Shown here in pieces: positions 7,341-8,404 of a stretch of DNA of 8,404 nt (its first letter is position 1; every line of letters begins with the position of its first letter). The notes beneath the pieces were generated by a model, which saw nothing but the letters and a program-made list of their open reading frames with translations, ran no database searches and was not told where the DNA came from. The DNA is taken from the NCBI GenBank assembly GCA_036264445.1, contig DATAQW010000406.1:1-8404 (forward strand). The letters run 5' to 3'. The DNA comes from Pseudacidobacterium sp036264445 (GTDB lineage: Bacteria > Acidobacteriota > Terriglobia > Terriglobales > Acidobacteriaceae). The position numbers and the translations under genes are program-made.

Positions 7341-7363
7341 GTTCCGCTGAGGAAAAGCGGTAC
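7341..7363 (-). terminator. Weak hairpin just after the SRPBCC gene
   Basis: GTTCCGCT (7341-7348) and AGCGGTAC (7356-7363) form an 8-base stem with one mismatch around a 7-base loop. It starts six bases past the SRPBCC stop codon, in the 93-base gap before dnaE. On the minus strand it is not followed by a run of T, so it is at best an imperfect or Rho-assisted terminator, or simply an mRNA 3' end stabiliser. The rest of the gap holds the likely dnaE leader. Confidence 0.3.
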
Positions 7364-7368
7364 AAAAT

Positions 7369-7854
7369 TCAGTGCAATGTCTCGGGCAGATATTTCCGCC
7401 ATTCATCAGATTCAGCAACCTGCTTGATAAAGGCGTTGCGCTCCCGCAAGAAGCGCAGCATGTAATCTCTCAAAATCAGGGCTTCCGCAATCTTCCCGAT
7501 CACAGGCACAGGCGCTGCAAATTCAAGATAGTCTTCCATCGTAGTTACATCGTCCAAAGCTCTGAAAGAATGCTGGTGTCGGAAGCTCCGAAATGTTCCA
7601 GCGACCATCGCATCTTCGAAGAAAACAGGAGCATCATACGCAGTAATTTCGCTCGTGTGCTGCAGCATGACTCCGAAGTGCCGTCCGCGCCAGGTGACTC
7701 GCTGTCCCATACATATCAATCCTGAGGTCACACCGGCAACAGCCCGTTCCCGCGTTTTGGCTGTGCTTTCCTGATGAAGATCGATGTTCAGCGACAGATA
7801 AAAACAGCGTTCAATTGGAGCATGAATATATGTGTGCTCAACGATGGAAACCAT
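7369..7854 (-). CDS. SRPBCC (START/polyketide-cyclase-like) family protein
   Basis: This 161-residue protein has the pattern of the SRPBCC helix-grip fold. The opening strand V-E-H-T-Y-I is followed by H-A-P-I-E-R-C-F (11-18), a loop and helix, then paired strands around VTWRGRHFGV (53-62) and LQHTSEITAYDAP (64-76). After these come F-R-S-F-R-H-Q-H-S-F (88-97), the strand TTMEDYLEFAAP (104-115), and a long C-terminal helix (about 118-147) that ends in R-E-R-N-A-F-I-K. Such proteins bind hydrophobic ligands in a deep cavity. No catalytic residues identify an enzyme, and database names such as cyclase or epimerase for relatives should be treated with caution. There is no signal peptide or membrane segment. 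The ATG at 7854 has only a weak upstream GGAAGG, 12 bases away. The gene lies between the inositol-synthase terminator and dnaE and may be transcribed on its own or by read-through. The ligand is unknown. Confidence 0.82.
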   Translation of the reverse strand: MVSIVEHTYIHAPIERCFYLSLNIDLHQESTAKTRERAVAGVTSGLICMGQRVTWRGRHFGVMLQHTSEITAYDAPVFFEDAMVAGTFRSFRHQHSFRALDDVTTMEDYLEFAAPVPVIGKIAEALILRDYMLRFLRERNAFIKQVAESDEWRKYLPETLH

Positions 7855-7870
7855 TCCAGGTTATGCCCTT

Positions 7871-7910
7871 CCGATAAAGAAAACGGCGAACTCCGGAGAG
7901 CTCGCCGTTT
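7871..7910 (-). terminator. Rho-independent terminator after the inositol-phosphate synthase gene
   Basis: AAACGGCGA (7881-7889) pairs perfectly with TCGCCGTTT (7902-7910) around a 12-base loop that itself contains the palindrome CTCCGGAG (7891-7898). On the minus strand the stem runs into T-T-T-T-C-T-T-T-A-T, a good T-tract, 18 bases after the stop codon of the gene to the right. The other side is also T-rich, so it could act in both directions, but no plus-strand gene reaches it. Confidence 0.8.
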
Positions 7911-7927
7911 CCTTTCAATTCATATTT

Positions 7928-8404
7928 TCAGTCGTAATACTCCAACCCAAGGTGAGTAATCAAATCCTCGCCCATAATGTGCCGCAGGGTGTTCTTCAGC
8001 TTCATTGACTGAATAAACAGATCGTGCTCGGGATAGAGCCCCTCTGCCGTCATCGGCGACTTGAAGTAGAAGCTCAACCACTCCTGAATACCCAGGTGCT
8101 TCAGCTCCGGAGTGCGCTGCGCGAGGTCGAGAAACAATACCAGATCGAGCGCGATGGGCGCTGCCAGAATCGAGTCGCGGCACAGGAAATCGACCTTAAT
8201 CTGCATCGGATAGCCGAGCCATCCAAAGATGTCAATGTTGTCCCAACCCTCTTTATTATCACCACGTGGTGGGTAATAGTTAATGCGGACCTTGTGGTAA
8301 ATCTCCTTGTAGAGATCGGGATAAAGCTCCGGCTGCAGGATGTAATCGAGAACCCCCAGCTTTGATTCTTCCTTCGTTTTGAATGACTCCGGATCGTCCA
8401 GTAC
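7928..8404 (-). CDS. ino1: Myo-inositol-1-phosphate synthase, C-terminal part
   Basis: The frame is open from base 8404 to the TGA at 7928-7930 and gives 158 residues; the start is outside the window. An internal ATG at 8206 falls in mid-domain and is not the start. The first residues read VLDDPESFKTKEESKLGVLD. Then come VRINYYPPRGDN (39-50), WDNIDIFGWLGYP (54-66), the family-typical FLCRDSILAAPIALDL (73-88), which lines up with CEDSLLATPLIIDL of the yeast enzyme, and EWLSFYFKSP (108-117). Lys115 there corresponds to a conserved active-site lysine region of the family. The enzyme converts glucose-6-phosphate to inositol-1-phosphate using NAD, in the cytoplasm; the NAD-binding half lies upstream and is not visible. 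The product could feed inositol phospholipids or compatible solutes, which this fragment cannot decide. It ends 18 bases before a strong terminator, so it is the last gene of its transcript. The symbol follows common usage. Confidence 0.93.
   Translation of the reverse strand, partial: VLDDPESFKTKEESKLGVLDYILQPELYPDLYKEIYHKVRINYYPPRGDNKEGWDNIDIFGWLGYPMQIKVDFLCRDSILAAPIALDLVLFLDLAQRTPELKHLGIQEWLSFYFKSPMTAEGLYPEHDLFIQSMKLKNTLRHIMGEDLITHLGLEYYD

Noticed and set aside
7928..8206. A complete 92-residue protein starting at the ATG at 8206
   Set aside because: The same frame continues upstream without a stop to the window edge and encodes more of myo-inositol-1-phosphate synthase, so the ATG is internal.
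1..8404. Defence system, mobile element, CRISPR array or other accessory island
   Set aside because: No transposase, integrase, repeat array, nuclease or toxin pair is visible. CPBP proteins are sometimes called Abi, but this one sits in a housekeeping operon with no defence partners.

Overview
The window reads as an ordinary stretch of chromosome from a moderately GC-rich Acidobacteriota bacterium, probably class Terriglobia (Acidobacteriaceae-like). That placement is an inference. It rests on the character of the proteins: an exported proline-rich protein of a type I associate with this class, a VanZ-like start, a large CPBP protease and a myo-inositol-phosphate synthase. No marker gene is present to prove it. 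Every gene I can support lies on the minus strand, so transcription runs from right to left. The plus-strand open frames are antisense shadows.

Right end (8404 to about 7276): the C-terminal 158 residues of myo-inositol-1-phosphate synthase, a convincing Rho-independent terminator at 7871-7910, then a gene for a small SRPBCC (START-like) protein with a weak hairpin just after its stop. Centre (7275 to 1779): dnaE (replicative DNA polymerase III alpha subunit, apparently with an intact metal-binding PHP domain), an 86-bp gap, accA (acetyl-CoA carboxylase alpha subunit), and a CPBP-family membrane protease that overlaps accA by the 4 bases ATGA. dnaE next to accA is an arrangement also known in Escherichia coli. 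The ATGA overlap implies translational coupling of accA and the protease gene. Left end (about 1695 to 1): after a 120-bp intergenic stretch with a possible promoter comes a compact run of three genes. These are an exported proline-rich protein with a BamE/SmpA-like segment, a single-domain rhodanese (21-bp gap), and the first 26 codons of a probable VanZ-like membrane protein (9-bp gap) that runs off the window.

Functionally the window mixes replication (dnaE), the first committed step of fatty-acid synthesis (accA), inositol synthesis, envelope or membrane functions (CPBP protease, exported protein, VanZ-like) and sulfur or redox chemistry (rhodanese). I see no tRNA or rRNA gene, CRISPR array, insertion sequence, phage gene, attachment site or origin, and no stretch over 300 bases without a gene. 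I found no convincing new biological system. The points most worth checking are the altered PGAYPG segment and short N terminus of AccA, the complete PHP ligand set of DnaE, and the exported BamE-like protein whose family function is unknown.
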